Shown piece after piece: positions 8,648 through 19,004 of a DNA stretch of 64,000 bases. Positions within the stretch are counted from its first letter, which is position 1, and every line of letters begins with the position of its first letter. The stretch is from Klebsiella aerogenes KCTC 2190. GTDB taxonomy: Bacteria > Pseudomonadota > Gammaproteobacteria > Enterobacterales > Enterobacteriaceae. Position numbers and translations under genes: made by a program. The notes beneath the pieces are model-generated. The model saw only the letters and a list, made by a program, of their open reading frames with translations, searched no databases and was not told the DNA's origin. The stretch is from NCBI RefSeq assembly GCF_000215745.1, contig NC_015663.1, forward strand, positions 3,844,001 through 3,908,000, given 5' to 3'.

Positions 8648-9169
8648 ATGCAACGATGTTTACTCGCTATTTTCACTCTCGCATTTTGCGCTGGCGCTCA
8701 GGCCGCCAGTGAAGATGTCTCCCTTAATCTTGTCACCAGCCAGAGCGTTGGCCAGGCCGTCGGCAGCGTTAAAATCACTGAAACCGACAGGGGTCTTGAG
8801 TTTACGCCTGATTTACGCGCGCTTCCGCCGGGCAAACACGGCTTTCATATCCATGCAGAAGGGAGCTGCCAACCGGCGATAAAAGACGGTAAGGCGGTCG
8901 CCGCTGGCGCGGCGGGCGGTCATTTCGACCCACAACATACCGGCAAACATGAAGGGCCATTAGGGGCAGGGCATCTTGGTGATCTTCCTTTGCTGGTGGT
9001 GAACGACGATGGCGTGGCTAACCAACCGGTTATTGCCCCGCGCCTGAAAACGCTCGCGGAAGTGAAGGGCAAAGCGCTGATGGTGCATGTCGGAGGCGAT
9101 AATATGGCCGATAGCCCGCAGCCGCTGGGCGGCGGCGGCGAGCGTTTTGCCTGCGGGGTGATTAAGTAG
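8648..9169 (+). CDS. sodC: Periplasmic Cu/Zn superoxide dismutase
   Basis: Dismutates superoxide in the periplasm. A signal peptide (residues 1-19, ending GAQA) precedes the mature domain. Metal ligands lie in [35 protein letters not shown] and VHVGGDNM, and the disulfide cysteines in EGSCQ and FACGVIK. 173 residues match E. coli SodC. CCGGAGG precedes the ATG. The 3' end overlaps convergent ydhK by 8 bp, so no terminator fits between them. Confidence 0.97.
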   Translation: MQRCLLAIFTLAFCAGAQAASEDVSLNLVTSQSVGQAVGSVKITETDRGLEFTPDLRALPPGKHGFHIHAEGSCQPAIKDGKAVAAGAAGGHFDPQHTGKHEGPLGAGHLGDLPLLVVNDDGVANQPVIAPRLKTLAEVKGKALMVHVGGDNMADSPQPLGGGGERFACGVIK

Positions 9170-11186
9170 TCCGTTCGGTAATGGTGCCGGCAATCGGCGC
9201 TTGTTCTAATTGCGATAGAGAGCAGTATAACCGCCAGATAATCGCCGCCAGCTCTTTAGCCGCCGGCTGATGATGGTGATTAAGGGTGTCGCAAATCCGC
9301 TGCAGTTCCAGCAACGTCGAGGCAAGTGGACGTTGCTGGACGCCGCGTTCGCTCATGACGTCGCGAAGAAGGCTGATACACAAGTCGCGTACTTGTGAGA
9401 GGGGGTCTGAACGTGTCTCCCAATCACGTAGTTGCCACACGACATGCGAGCAGTTGAGCAGCACTACGCCCCAGCGCAGCAGCCAACGTCGCGCCAGCGC
9501 GTCCTGGCTGCTGCTCAACTGGCTAATGTGGTGATACACCAGAGACTCAAATTCGTGCTCGCTATGCTGCGGGCGGCGGCTCAACTGATCGACAAAGTGA
9601 CGCCGTAACGCACGGATATGGCGGCGACTTTTCCGCGCATCTGAGCCGGGACTGATAACCGCAAAGGCAAGCCACGCCAGACCAACACCGATAATTTTGC
9701 CGAGATTATCATTAAGAAACGAGGCAAAGTCATAAACCGGAGGGTTGGTGACCGAAATAAACGATCCCATAAAGACGATTAACTGCCCCCATAGCCCAGC
9801 GAACTTCGGCATCTGGAGTTTCAATAACTGCATGGTGGTGAGCAGCGGGAACAGAAACAGTAAAAACTGCCACAGGTCGGTTATCTGCACCATTAAGCCA
9901 AACTTCACCACAAAGCTGAACAGCGACAACAGCACCAGGGTACGCATCAATAAGGTGAGCGATTTAAATGGCGACGGCGATATTGAGTAGAGTACGCAGC
10001 TAATGGCGGCGAGGGTGAGCGCGGCGGCGCAGGCCTGCCATTGGGTGCTGATACCCCAGGCGCCCACGGCCACCAGCGCGCAGAAGGTACGTAAGCCGTT
10101 CCATAACGCTTCAGCCTGATCGGTATGACGCGACAGCGCCGGCGCCGAAGGGACGTTAAACTCGGTGATAGCGCTGGCGTTCTCGATGCGGCGTATCCAG
10201 CGGCTGCTTTCGAGATAGATACGACAGAAATAACGCAGCCGTTTCCAGAACGCCAGATGGCGATAGTCGGCGTTAGGGCCGGGGGCCAGCGGTACCAGAA
10301 TCCGCGCCACGCTATAAACATTTGCGTGCGGATTGGCGAGCTCGCTGAGTAGCGTTTCGAGCACCGCTCGCGTATTGCCAGGCGCATCCGGCCAGTTCAA
10401 TAACATTCTTCGCAGGCTGGAGATGACGCTGGTCATTCGCAACTGCTGATGAAGCAGATAATTCAGCAAGGGATTCTGCCGTCTGAAACGGTAGTGGCTC
10501 CAGAAGGCCTGGATACGCAGCAGATTCATGGTCAGGATCTGGCCGATGACGCTTTCATGGGCGCTACGAATCGCATCGGTGGTTTCCGGCACCCACAACA
10601 GGCTGGCATGCTCTAATAGCCGGGAATGCATATTCTTCAGTGCCGTCAGCAGCGTGACGCCATCTGAGGTACTGGGCAGGATCATCATCATGAACCCGCC
10701 GGACAATATCCCCACAATCACTTCACAAACTCGCGACTGAGCGATAGTCCACAGTTCATTCGCGTCGGCAACATTAATAACCGGGAAGGCGATAATTGCG
10801 CAGGTATAGCCTGCCAGTTGAAAAGCGTAGGCGACGTTATTGGTGAACATCGCGCAGGCCCAGGTACAGAGCGCAATCCAGGCTGAGATACTGAACAAGA
10901 ATAGCCACGGGTCGTTAAGGGTATGGCCGGCCAGCAGCAGGGCGGCGCAGGCGCCGAGCAGGCTGCCGGCGATACGGCCAAAGCTCTTGCTGATAACGCC
11001 GCCAACGGTCGGGAAGCTGACGACCGCGGCGGAGGTCATTGCCCAGTAGGGCTCATCAAGATCCAGCGCATAGGCGATGCTAAGCGCCAGACACATCGCA
11101 ATGCCGTTGCGTAACGCGTAGCGCCATTGCGGACGGCTGGCTTTAAACCACGGCAGTGATTGCCAGCGCAGAGCCTGCAGCTTCAT
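9162..11186 (-). CDS. ydhK: FUSC-family inner membrane transporter YdhK
   Basis: A 674-residue aromatic-acid-exporter-type (FUSC/AaeB-like) protein with two blocks of five or six hydrophobic segments (about residues 20-170 and 355-500), each followed by a soluble helical part. It forms the last gene of ydhIJK, a predicted tripartite-type efflux module; substrate unknown. The chosen ATG overlaps the ydhJ stop codon (TAATG), implying translational coupling; an upstream in-frame codon would lie inside ydhJ. Confidence 0.93.
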   Translation of the reverse strand: MKLQALRWQSLPWFKASRPQWRYALRNGIAMCLALSIAYALDLDEPYWAMTSAAVVSFPTVGGVISKSFGRIAGSLLGACAALLLAGHTLNDPWLFLFSISAWIALCTWACAMFTNNVAYAFQLAGYTCAIIAFPVINVADANELWTIAQSRVCEVIVGILSGGFMMMILPSTSDGVTLLTALKNMHSRLLEHASLLWVPETTDAIRSAHESVIGQILTMNLLRIQAFWSHYRFRRQNPLLNYLLHQQLRMTSVISSLRRMLLNWPDAPGNTRAVLETLLSELANPHANVYSVARILVPLAPGPNADYRHLAFWKRLRYFCRIYLESSRWIRRIENASAITEFNVPSAPALSRHTDQAEALWNGLRTFCALVAVGAWGISTQWQACAAALTLAAISCVLYSISPSPFKSLTLLMRTLVLLSLFSFVVKFGLMVQITDLWQFLLFLFPLLTTMQLLKLQMPKFAGLWGQLIVFMGSFISVTNPPVYDFASFLNDNLGKIIGVGLAWLAFAVISPGSDARKSRRHIRALRRHFVDQLSRRPQHSEHEFESLVYHHISQLSSSQDALARRWLLRWGVVLLNCSHVVWQLRDWETRSDPLSQVRDLCISLLRDVMSERGVQQRPLASTLLELQRICDTLNHHHQPAAKELAAIIWRLYCSLSQLEQAPIAGTITERTT

Positions 11187-12082
11187 TACTGTCCGCCAAT
11201 CGATACGGTGCAAGTGGTACCTGAAACCAGCGTGACGTCCGCAGGCAGCTTATCGAACTCAATACGTACCGGTACGCGTTGCGCGAGGCGTACCCATGGA
11301 ATGTTGGGTTTAATATTAGCGACCAGCGCCGAACCGCCTTCGACGCTCTGATCAACGATGGCGCGGCCGATGCTGGAAACGTGACCCTGTAACGTTTGTT
11401 TGCTGCTATAGAGAACGACCTGAGCGCTAGCGCCTTCGCGGATGTGACGCAGTTTGGTCTCTTCAAAATAACCCAGGACATAAAAAGAATGACTATCAAC
11501 CAACGCAAATACCGGGTGGCCGACGGAGGCGTAATCTCCGACCCGCGTTGACAAATTAGTGATCCAGCCATCAACCGGCGCTTTGACCTCGGTTTGCGTC
11601 AGCTGCCACTGCGCATGTTCCAGCGCGGCTTGCGCCACGCCAACCACCGCTTTAGCCGCCTCATAAGTGGTATTGGCGGTATTCAAAGCGGTATTAACGG
11701 TTTCCATATCTTCAGCGGAGATGAAGTTTTGCGAAAGACTGCGGCGGCGAGTAACGTCGCTGGCGGCCTTGGTTTGCTCGGCTTTGGCTTTTGCCAGTTC
11801 CGCTTTGGCTTTTGCCAACTGCGCCTGAGCGTTTAAAACCGCAATGCGATAGGGGGTATCGTCAATGCGGAACAAAACGTCGCCGGCTTTGACCAACTGG
11901 TTGTCTTTAACATTCAACTGCAAAATACTGCCGGAAACCTGAGGCGTAATGCCGACCTGTTCGGCGCGAATTTTGCCATCCCGCGTCCATGGTGACTGAG
12001 TGTAGTAATTCCATACCAGCCAGGCGGCGATGATTGCGCAGGCGGCGATAATTAAGGTTGAGAGATATTTTAGTTTCTTCAT
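11186..12082 (-). CDS. ydhJ: HlyD-family membrane fusion protein YdhJ
   Basis: Periplasmic adaptor anchored by one N-terminal helix (residues 7-27). The lipoyl/barrel-sandwich halves are seen at [23 protein letters not shown] and at [20 protein letters not shown], separated by an alpha-helical hairpin rich in Ala/Lys/Glu (about 85-155). 298 residues. It should link YdhK to the outer envelope. Ten bp after ydhI and overlapping ydhK. Confidence 0.94.
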   Translation of the reverse strand: MKKLKYLSTLIIAACAIIAAWLVWNYYTQSPWTRDGKIRAEQVGITPQVSGSILQLNVKDNQLVKAGDVLFRIDDTPYRIAVLNAQAQLAKAKAELAKAKAEQTKAASDVTRRRSLSQNFISAEDMETVNTALNTANTTYEAAKAVVGVAQAALEHAQWQLTQTEVKAPVDGWITNLSTRVGDYASVGHPVFALVDSHSFYVLGYFEETKLRHIREGASAQVVLYSSKQTLQGHVSSIGRAIVDQSVEGGSALVANIKPNIPWVRLAQRVPVRIEFDKLPADVTLVSGTTCTVSIGGQ

Positions 12083-12092
12083 GAAATGAGCA

Positions 12093-12329
12093 TCACAAGA
12101 GAGTCAGGAGAACCAGCGCCAGGCAAACGGCCAGCGCAAACAGGGAAAGGTCCATCAGCAGGGGATGCCAGATTTCGCCGGCGTACATCCAGTCGCGCAA
12201 CTGACGATGAACTATTAGCCAAATAAAGAAACCAAGCACGACGGCTTTAAATAACGGGGGAAAATAGATAGAAGCGCCGAACACCAGGTCCTGTAGCGAC
12301 AATCCGGGAGTGTTAAGACTCAGTTTCAC
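12093..12329 (-). CDS. ydhI: DUF1656 small membrane protein YdhI
   Basis: A 78-residue protein with two hydrophobic helices (about 20-38 and 55-77), of the kind found with FUSC/HlyD efflux pairs. The start is taken at GTG (gives MKLSLNTPG), with AAGGA nine bases upstream; a TTG two codons earlier has a poorer case. First gene of ydhIJK, divergent from slyA. Confidence 0.88.
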   Translation of the reverse strand: MKLSLNTPGLSLQDLVFGASIYFPPLFKAVVLGFFIWLIVHRQLRDWMYAGEIWHPLLMDLSLFALAVCLALVLLTLL

Positions 12330-12470
12330 AAGCAAAAATCCTTTGCCGTTGCAGGGATAATGTTCTTGGTGATGAATTAGTTCACATTGTAAATCATTGT
12401 TTTGAATTTAGTGAATCAAGTAATTCATTTGTTTTGGTAATTTAAATGCTGCACACTATTCTAAAAGCAG

Positions 12471-12491
12471 TATAATAACTTAGCAAGCTAA
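12471..12491 (+). promoter_or_regulatory. slyA promoter -10 and consensus SlyA operator
   Basis: A perfect -10 TATAAT (12471-12476) is followed at 12480-12491 by TTAGCAAGCTAA, a perfect palindrome identical to the SlyA consensus known from Salmonella and E. coli. The operator covers the likely transcription start and ends ten bases before the slyA ATG, which supports autorepression. Confidence 0.85.
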
Positions 12492-12501
12492 TTATAAGGA
12501 G

Positions 12502-12942
12502 ATGAAATTGGAATCGCCACTTGGTTCTGATCTGGCACGTTTGGTACGCGTTTGGCGCGCGCTGATCGACCATCGCCTGAAACCTCTGGAGTTAACGCAG
12601 ACGCACTGGGTCACGCTGCATAACATTCATCAGCTACCTCCTGAGCAGTCGCAAATCCAGTTGGCCAAGGCAATTGGTATTGAACAGCCCTCTTTGGTGC
12701 GCACGCTGGATCAACTGGAGGAGAAAGGGCTTATTTCTCGCCAGACTTGTGCAAACGATCGCCGGGCGAAACGTATCAAGCTAACGGAAAAGGCTGAACC
12801 GCTGATCAACCAAATGGAAGACGTGATCGGCAAAACGCGTGATGAAATCCTTGCAGGTGTATCAAAGCAGGAAGTCGAAACGCTGCTCAACTTAATCCGT
12901 AAACTTGAAAACAATATCCTCGATCTTCAGGCTAAAGACTAG
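12502..12942 (+). CDS. slyA: MarR-family regulator SlyA
   Basis: Dimeric winged-helix regulator that counters H-NS silencing and responds to small aromatic ligands. The 146-residue sequence is highly similar to E. coli SlyA, with the recognition region [25 protein letters not shown] and wing [20 protein letters not shown] lies just upstream of the ATG. It is divergent from ydhIJK, for which a shared SlyA operator region is a natural inference. A terminator follows. Confidence 0.97.
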   Translation: MKLESPLGSDLARLVRVWRALIDHRLKPLELTQTHWVTLHNIHQLPPEQSQIQLAKAIGIEQPSLVRTLDQLEEKGLISRQTCANDRRAKRIKLTEKAEPLINQMEDVIGKTRDEILAGVSKQEVETLLNLIRKLENNILDLQAKD

Positions 12943-12950
12943 CCAGGAAC

Positions 12951-12977
12951 AGGGCTCTGCGCTTGCAGAGCCCTTTC
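12951..12977. terminator. slyA terminator
   Basis: A perfect 10-bp stem (AGGGCTCTGC arm) with a GCTT loop, then TTCAATTATTTATT. It sits between convergent slyA and the diguanylate cyclase gene. Confidence 0.8.
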
Positions 12978-12979
12978 AA

Positions 12980-14338
12980 TTATTTATTCTGCCAGACCAC
13001 CACGCGATTGCGGCCACAGTTTTTCGCCGCGTACATAGCCGTATCCGCGCGCTTAACGCACTCTTCAGCCTCAATGAGCGAGCTTGTCGCCGTGTAGACA
13101 CCCATACTAATGGTCATTTGTTCCGGCAGTGAATCCTGCCCGGCGCTGACCATCTGGCGAATTCGCTCGGCTATCGCCAGCGCATCATCAGCATCAGTAT
13201 TTACCAACAACAAGGCAAACTCTTCGCCGCCGATGCGCGCGGCAATATCCTCACGACGGACATAGGTTTGTAATACGCTGGCGGCAAACTGAATCACCTT
13301 GTCACCCTGGACATGACCGTAGTTGTCGTTGATACGCTTAAAGTGATCGAGATCGCTGACGATGACGGAAAGCGGTTGTGCTGCTGAAGTATGCGGCAAT
13401 AGTCCATTCAGCGTGTCGTAAAAGTAGCTGCGGTTGTACAGCCCGGTTAACGGGTCACGGATAGAGTTCTGATATGAATTGATGTATTTGTTGTTAGAGT
13501 CGCGATAGAGAAGAAAAACGTCGCTTAACAGGACGAACAGCATAAATAAGGTACTTAAGGTTTCGAACAGGCGCGCCTGATTCCAGGCGATAATATGCTG
13601 ACTACCTGTCGCTGTGAGTAATACGTTTAGCGTAAATATATAGGCGGCACAGAAAAATGCGCCGCTGTACCAGAAGATATTACGTAGCCGGGTTAGCATA
13701 ATCAATAATATCAACGTACATACCCAGGCTAAAAATAGCAGCCAGCCCATCCAGTTATGCCATAACGGAGTAAAAGTGCTGGTGATATCGTCGATAAAAT
13801 CGATGCTTAATAACGGACTATTACTGGAGTGTAGCCAGGATAAAATAAGAATGGCGGCACTGAATAGAAAGCATACCGTCAGTATTATAGCATGTGCGCC
13901 AGCAGCCTGGTTAAGATGTTGGCGAAAACGATATATTATAATGGCAGTGATAAATAACACGGCCATCAGAATATTGCGGAACGAATAAAAGATCAGCGCG
14001 TCATTTTGTTTAACAATATATTCGCTGTTGCACAGTAGCCAGCCGGGATAGCTGCTCAGAGTGCCTAGCATCAACAGGGCAGAGCTGGCAAAAGCGAAGG
14101 CGATGGGCATCAGATACAGCCGGTTTTTATCACACCAATACTTCATGCTCATAAAACAGGAAATAGTAATGTGAAAAATCATTAATATTATTGTCAGTAA
14201 AGGGAAAAGTGGTGAAGAAGTCGTAGGGATACGATTAACAACTGAATTAGATAATAAATCGATCGTAATAATTGCCAGGCTGCAGGCAATAATATAAGCA
14301 AATAAGCGGTGTGATAACCGGTTTAGTTTCAGAGGCAC
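12980..14338 (-). CDS. Membrane-bound diguanylate cyclase (GGDEF)
   Basis: A 452-residue protein. Residues 1-285 hold about eight hydrophobic helices (a MASE-type membrane sensor), and a C-terminal GGDEF domain follows from DPLTGLYNRSYF. The active site is RIGGEEFALLL (about residue 369), with the substrate region DLDHFKRINDNYGHVQGD. An inhibitory I-site RRED lies five residues before GGEEF, so it should make cyclic di-GMP from GTP with product inhibition. There is no EAL domain. Start is GTG with GGGAG seven bases upstream. It sits between slyA and slyB, which are adjacent in K-12. Confidence 0.9.
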   Translation of the reverse strand: MPLKLNRLSHRLFAYIIACSLAIITIDLLSNSVVNRIPTTSSPLFPLLTIILMIFHITISCFMSMKYWCDKNRLYLMPIAFAFASSALLMLGTLSSYPGWLLCNSEYIVKQNDALIFYSFRNILMAVLFITAIIIYRFRQHLNQAAGAHAIILTVCFLFSAAILILSWLHSSNSPLLSIDFIDDITSTFTPLWHNWMGWLLFLAWVCTLILLIMLTRLRNIFWYSGAFFCAAYIFTLNVLLTATGSQHIIAWNQARLFETLSTLFMLFVLLSDVFLLYRDSNNKYINSYQNSIRDPLTGLYNRSYFYDTLNGLLPHTSAAQPLSVIVSDLDHFKRINDNYGHVQGDKVIQFAASVLQTYVRREDIAARIGGEEFALLLVNTDADDALAIAERIRQMVSAGQDSLPEQMTISMGVYTATSSLIEAEECVKRADTAMYAAKNCGRNRVVVWQNK

Positions 14339-14528
14339 AGGCAAACTCCCGCGATAAAAGGGCGGATAAAAACGACGTGCAGGTCGCTAAATGAGAAAGA
14401 CCACTTCAGGCTAACGAATTAATCAACGGAAAATATTGCGCAAACGCAAGTTGTCGCGGAGAAATATCAATAAAATTGATATATGTATGATAAATTATTT
14501 GGAGCTAAATAATAATTATGAGGGATTA

Positions 14529-14550
14529 ATGCGGCCAATAAAGGCCGCAT
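14529..14550 (-). terminator. Probable slyB terminator
   Basis: A perfect 8-bp stem (ATGCGGCC arm) with a 6-base loop, ten bases past the slyB stop; the following sequence is AT-rich without a clean T run. Confidence 0.55.
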
Positions 14551-14559
14551 TAGAGAGGC

Positions 14560-15027
14560 TTAACGCGGGGAAACCGTCACTTGACTGCCGCTGCCGGCAA
14601 TGGCTACGCGCTGGCCGACGGAGAATGGGGTGTTACCCTGTTTCTGAACCACCATGATGGTGTTACCGTCATCTTTACGGATTTCCAGCTCAACGCCCTG
14701 CGTTTTGTTCATCGCGCCCTGTACGCCCTGACCGGCTACGCCACCGGCAACCGCGCCTGCAGCGGTTGCAAGAGAACGACCGGTACCGCCGCCGATGGTA
14801 TTACCAAGGAAGCCACCGAGTACCGCGCCGCCAATCGCGCCGATGGCATTGCTGTCATCGCCGCTTTGGATCTGGACCGCACGGGTATGTACGATGGTAC
14901 CGTAGGTCACGCTTTGCACCTGCTTGGCTTCTGAGGCTGTGTAAACATCGCCGGATAGGCCACTGCTGCTGACGCAACCCGCCAGGGTTAAGCCAATCAT
15001 CGAGACAGCCAAAACACGTAAAATCAT
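14560..15027 (-). CDS. slyB: Outer membrane lipoprotein SlyB
   Basis: A 155-residue envelope lipoprotein of the PhoPQ regulon. The signal peptide ends in the lipobox LAGC with the lipidated cysteine at residue 18. Residues about 64-102 form a glycine-zipper region (GAIGGAVLGGFLGNTIGGG and GAVAGGVAGQGVQG), a membrane-spanning hairpin, followed by a small C-terminal domain. Length and sequence match E. coli SlyB. A candidate PhoP box lies upstream. Confidence 0.96.
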   Translation of the reverse strand: MILRVLAVSMIGLTLAGCVSSSGLSGDVYTASEAKQVQSVTYGTIVHTRAVQIQSGDDSNAIGAIGGAVLGGFLGNTIGGGTGRSLATAAGAVAGGVAGQGVQGAMNKTQGVELEIRKDDGNTIMVVQKQGNTPFSVGQRVAIAGSGSQVTVSPR

Positions 15028-15146
15028 CTATGAATCTCCTGTGTACCAAAATGTTCCAGTGAACTTCCATGTGGTCAATTATATGGCATTTAAGCGTTCG
15101 CTGGCATAGCTTCCTTATGGACCGTTTAAAAATAATAAGGTTCGCT

Positions 15147-15163
15147 TTAACGACGGATAAACG
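15147..15163 (-). promoter_or_regulatory. Candidate PhoP box upstream of slyB
   Basis: Minus-strand CGTTTA-TCCGT-CGTTAA resembles the PhoP direct repeat (T/G)GTTTA-5 bp-(T/G)GTTTA with three mismatches, and TATTAT nine bases downstream could be the -10. slyB is a known PhoP target in E. coli and Salmonella; the site here is a visual call. Confidence 0.4.
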
Positions 15164-15290
15164 TAAGTACTTTACCTAACAAATTCTTGCGGCAGAACTA
15201 TTGTTAAAAAGTATTAGTGCGCCATAGCATTGAACGCTGCTTTATGATGCACTGATGGTACTGCAAAAGTCATGGAATGAGGGTAGGCGT

Positions 15291-16415
15291 ATGAAATCAG
15301 GTCGTTTTATTGGCGTAATGTCTGGCACCAGCCTTGATGGCGTTGATGTTGTTCTGGCGGCAATAAATGAAAACATAGTGGCGCAGCAGGCGAGCCTCTC
15401 GTACCCCATCCCGGTCAATCTGAAAGAAGATATTTTAGCGATTTGCCAGGGGCAGCAGCTGACCTTGTCGCAACTGGGGCGACTCGATACCCGTTTGGGC
15501 CGGCTATTTTCTGACGCAGTATTAGCGCTGATGCGCCAACAGAACCTTCAACCTGAGGATATCGTCGCTATCGGTTGCCATGGCCAGACGGTGTGGCATG
15601 AGCCGACCGGCGATGCGCCGCACACGATGCAAATAGGCGATAACAATCAGATCGCAGCGCATACCGGCGTGACCGTGGTGGGGGATTTCCGCCGCCGCGA
15701 TATGGCGCTTGGCGGCCAGGGCGCGCCGCTAGTCCCTGCCTTCCATCAGGCTCTGTTGGCGCACCCGGTTGAAAGGCGCATGGTGCTTAACATCGGCGGC
15801 ATAGCCAACCTTTCCTTGCTGGTTCCGGGGCAGCCGGTACGCGGTTACGACACCGGGCCGGGAAATATGCTGATGGACGCCTGGATCTGGCGCCAGTGTG
15901 GTAAACCCTACGATAAAGACGCGCAATGGGCCAGTGAAGGCAAAGTCTTGCTACCGCTGCTGCAGGATATGCTTAGCGACCCGTGGTTCGCGTTACCCGC
16001 GCCGAAGAGCACCGGTCGCGAGTATTTCAATTATGGTTGGCTGGAAAAACATCTGGCGCGCTACGCCAATCTGCGAGGGCAGGATGTTCAGGCTACGCTG
16101 ACAGAACTGACCGCAGTGACTATCAGTGAGCAGGTTTTGTTAAGCGGCGGCTGCGAGCGTTTGTTAGTTTGCGGCGGCGGGGCGCGAAATCCGCTGTTGA
16201 TGGCGCGTCTGGCGGCGCTGCTGCCAGGTACTGAAGTCACGACCACCGATGACGCCGGCATCAGCGGCGACGATATGGAAGCGTTGGCCTTTGCGTGGCT
16301 GGCATGGCGTACGCTTGCTGGCCTGCCGGGTAATCTTCCTTCCGTTACCGGCGCCAGCGAAGCGACCATTCTTGGCGCCATCTATCCCGCGAATCGAGCG
16401 CAGAATCAGAGTTAA
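15291..16415 (+). CDS. anmK: Anhydro-N-acetylmuramic acid kinase
   Basis: Phosphorylates and opens 1,6-anhydro-MurNAc to MurNAc-6-phosphate in peptidoglycan recycling. The 374-residue ASKHA-fold protein begins [19 protein letters not shown] (phosphate loop), with [46 protein letters not shown] and [12 protein letters not shown] in family order. The start matching E. coli is chosen over an upstream in-frame codon. Likely co-transcribed with mliC and pdxH. Confidence 0.96.
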   Translation: MKSGRFIGVMSGTSLDGVDVVLAAINENIVAQQASLSYPIPVNLKEDILAICQGQQLTLSQLGRLDTRLGRLFSDAVLALMRQQNLQPEDIVAIGCHGQTVWHEPTGDAPHTMQIGDNNQIAAHTGVTVVGDFRRRDMALGGQGAPLVPAFHQALLAHPVERRMVLNIGGIANLSLLVPGQPVRGYDTGPGNMLMDAWIWRQCGKPYDKDAQWASEGKVLLPLLQDMLSDPWFALPAPKSTGREYFNYGWLEKHLARYANLRGQDVQATLTELTAVTISEQVLLSGGCERLLVCGGGARNPLLMARLAALLPGTEVTTTDDAGISGDDMEALAFAWLAWRTLAGLPGNLPSVTGASEATILGAIYPANRAQNQS

Positions 16416-16506
16416 CTGAAGTCGCTATTTTTTATTTACCGGTAAACTGGACGAAATTCCGGGAGGGCGGTTTGCTCTCCTGACCGGGAAAGTCGAAGGC
16501 ATACTC

Positions 16507-16830
16507 ATGAAAAAAATTCTTATTGCGGTAGTTCCTTTCATGCTGGCGGGGTGTAGCTATTACAACCAATTTGTTGAACGGATGCAGACCGACACCCTTG
16601 AATATCAGTGCGATCAAAAACCGTTGACCGTCCATCTGAACAACGCGCGTCAGCAGGTAAGCTTTATCTATGATAATCAGCAATTAAACCTGACCCAGGG
16701 GCTGTCGGCTTCCGGGGCTCGTTATACTGATGGCGTTTATGTCTTCTGGTCGAAGGGCGACAGCGCCACCGTTTATAAGCGCGACCGCGTCGTACTGGAC
16801 AACTGCCAGTTGCAGACCGCGAAACGTTGA
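16507..16830 (+). CDS. mliC: Membrane-bound lysozyme inhibitor of C-type lysozyme
   Basis: A 107-residue lipoprotein that blocks host or competing C-type lysozyme at the envelope. The signal peptide ends LAGC with the lipidated Cys at residue 16. The MliC fold motifs [10 protein letters not shown] and [12 protein letters not shown] are present; the Ser and Lys there enter the lysozyme active site in the family. It lies 91 bp after anmK and 57 bp before pdxH. Confidence 0.93.
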   Translation: MKKILIAVVPFMLAGCSYYNQFVERMQTDTLEYQCDQKPLTVHLNNARQQVSFIYDNQQLNLTQGLSASGARYTDGVYVFWSKGDSATVYKRDRVVLDNCQLQTAKR

Positions 16831-16887
16831 GATTTCCGTAGCGGGGGCGCACAATAACGCCACCCTATGACAACGATCTCAATGGTT

Positions 16888-17544
16888 ATGTCTGACAACG
16901 ACGAATTGCAGCAAATCGCGCATCTGCGCCGTGAATACACCCGTGGCGGCCTTCGTCGCCACGATCTTCCCCCTGAACCCCTGACGTTATTTGAACGTTG
17001 GTTGCGTCAGGCCTGCGACGCTAAGCTTGCCGACCCGACGGCAATGGTGGTCGCGACCGTTGATGAAAACGGCCAGCCCTATCAACGCATCGTATTGTTA
17101 AAGCACTATGACGAAAAAGGGCTAGTGTTTTATACCAACCTCGGTAGTCGCAAAGCACATCAAATCGAAAAAAATCCCCATATCAGCCTGCTGTTTCCCT
17201 GGCATATGCTGGAGCGGCAGGTGATGGTAATCGGTCAGGCAGAGCGTCTGTCGACGCTGGAAGTGGTTAAGTATTTCCACAGCCGGCCGCGCGATAGCCA
17301 GATCGGCGCCTGGGTCTCCCAACAGTCCAGCCGTATCTCCGCGCGTGGGATCCTGGAAAGTAAATTCCTTGAGCTGAAACAGAAATTCCAGCAAGGCGAA
17401 GTGCCGTTGCCGAGTTTCTGGGGTGGCTTCCGCGTCAGCATCGAACAGATGGAGTTCTGGCAGGGCGGCGAACATCGTCTACACGACCGCTTTTTATACC
17501 AGCGGCAAAATGATGGCTGGCAAATCGACCGTCTGGCGCCATAA
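16888..17544 (+). CDS. pdxH: Pyridoxine/pyridoxamine 5'-phosphate oxidase
   Basis: FMN enzyme that makes pyridoxal 5'-phosphate from PNP or PMP. The 218-residue protein shows the FMN-binding stretch [30 protein letters not shown] and the conserved C-terminal [16 protein letters not shown]. The start [18 protein letters not shown] is that of E. coli; an ATG seven codons upstream lacks a ribosome site. It lies upstream of tyrS, as in E. coli where the two are co-transcribed. Confidence 0.96.
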   Translation: MSDNDELQQIAHLRREYTRGGLRRHDLPPEPLTLFERWLRQACDAKLADPTAMVVATVDENGQPYQRIVLLKHYDEKGLVFYTNLGSRKAHQIEKNPHISLLFPWHMLERQVMVIGQAERLSTLEVVKYFHSRPRDSQIGAWVSQQSSRISARGILESKFLELKQKFQQGEVPLPSFWGGFRVSIEQMEFWQGGEHRLHDRFLYQRQNDGWQIDRLAP

Positions 17545-17669
17545 AGGACGCAAAATGTTGTTTTAAGCGCTGGTGCTACGTGCTCCGGCGCTTTATTCTA
17601 TGTACCTTTCGCGTCTGGCGAAAAGTCGTGTACCGGCAAAGGTGCAGTCGTTTATACATGGAGAATTTG

Positions 17670-18944
17670 ATGGCAAGCAGTAACTTGATTAAACAATTGC
17701 AAGAGCGGGGGCTGGTAGCCCAGGTGACGGACGAAGAAGCGTTAGCAGAGCGACTGGCGCAAGGCCCGATCGCGCTCTATTGCGGCTTCGATCCTACCGC
17801 TGACAGCTTGCACTTGGGGCATCTTGTTCCATTGTTATGCCTGAAACGCTTCCAGCAGGCAGGCCACAAGCCTGTGGCGCTGGTGGGCGGCGCGACCGGT
17901 CTGATTGGCGACCCGAGCTTCAAAGCCGCTGAGCGTAAACTCAATACCGAAGATACCGTGCAGCAGTGGGTGGACAAAATCCGTAAACAGGTTGCGCCAT
18001 TCCTCGATTTCAACTGCGGCGACAACTCGGCGATTGCCGCGAATAACTACGACTGGTTCGGCGGCATGAACGTGCTGACCTTCCTGCGTGACATCGGTAA
18101 GCACTTCTCTGTGAACCAGATGATCAACAAAGAAGCGGTGAAGCAGCGTCTGAACCGTGACGATCAGGGTATCTCTTTCACCGAGTTTTCCTATAACCTG
18201 CTGCAGGGTTATGACTTTGCCTGCCTGAATAAACTGCACGGCGTAGCGCTACAAATCGGCGGCTCCGACCAGTGGGGCAACATCACATCTGGTATCGACC
18301 TGACTCGTCGTTTGCACCAGAATCAGGTCTTCGGGTTGACCGTTCCGCTGATCACCAAGGCCGATGGCACCAAGTTCGGTAAAACCGAAGGCGGCGCGGT
18401 ATGGCTGGATCCGAAGAAAACCAGCCCGTACAAATTCTACCAGTTCTGGATCAACACCGCGGATGCGGACGTTTATCGCTTCCTGAAGTTCTTCACCTTC
18501 ATGGACATTGCAGAGATCAATGCGCTGGAAGAAGAAGATAAGAACAGCGGTAAGGCGCCGCGTGCGCAGTACGTGCTGGCAGAGCAGGTGACGCGTCTGG
18601 TCCACGGCGAAGAAGGCCTGGAAGCAGCGAAACGTATTACTGAAAGCCTGTTCAACGGCAATCTGAGCGATCTGAGCGAAGCGGATTTTGAACAGCTGGC
18701 GCAAGACGGCGTGCCGATGATCGAAATGGAAAAGGGCGCCGATCTTCTGCAAGCGCTGGTAGATTCCGAGCTGCAGCCGTCCCGCGGCCAGGCGCGTAAA
18801 ACCGTAGCCTCCAACGCGGTGACCATTAACGGTGAAAAACAGTCCGATCCGGAATATGTATTCAGCGATAGCGACCGCCTGTTCGGCCGCTATACCTTAC
18901 TGCGTCGCGGTAAGAAGAATTACTGCCTGATCTGCTGGAAATAA
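17670..18944 (+). CDS. tyrS: Tyrosyl-tRNA synthetase
   Basis: Class I synthetase charging tRNA-Tyr. The 424-residue protein has [15 protein letters not shown] (the HIGH-equivalent), the tyrosine/ATP pocket GGSDQWGNI, the KMSKS-equivalent KFGKT, and a C-terminal S4 RNA-binding domain (about 355-424) ending [15 protein letters not shown]. The ATG follows GGAG by six bases; the longer upstream reading frame is not needed. A strong terminator follows. Confidence 0.98.
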   Translation: MASSNLIKQLQERGLVAQVTDEEALAERLAQGPIALYCGFDPTADSLHLGHLVPLLCLKRFQQAGHKPVALVGGATGLIGDPSFKAAERKLNTEDTVQQWVDKIRKQVAPFLDFNCGDNSAIAANNYDWFGGMNVLTFLRDIGKHFSVNQMINKEAVKQRLNRDDQGISFTEFSYNLLQGYDFACLNKLHGVALQIGGSDQWGNITSGIDLTRRLHQNQVFGLTVPLITKADGTKFGKTEGGAVWLDPKKTSPYKFYQFWINTADADVYRFLKFFTFMDIAEINALEEEDKNSGKAPRAQYVLAEQVTRLVHGEEGLEAAKRITESLFNGNLSDLSEADFEQLAQDGVPMIEMEKGADLLQALVDSELQPSRGQARKTVASNAVTINGEKQSDPEYVFSDSDRLFGRYTLLRRGKKNYCLICWK

Positions 18945-18955
18945 AAAATAAAACC

Positions 18956-18986
18956 AGGGCGTGGGAAACCACGCCCTTTTTCTTTT
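18956..18986 (+). terminator. tyrS terminator
   Basis: A 9-bp GC-rich perfect stem (AGGGCGTGG arm) with a GAAA tetraloop and a T-rich tail, 11 bases after the tyrS stop and just before pdxY. Confidence 0.9.
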
Positions 18987-19004
18987 TAGGGTTGTGGTAA
19001 GAAA

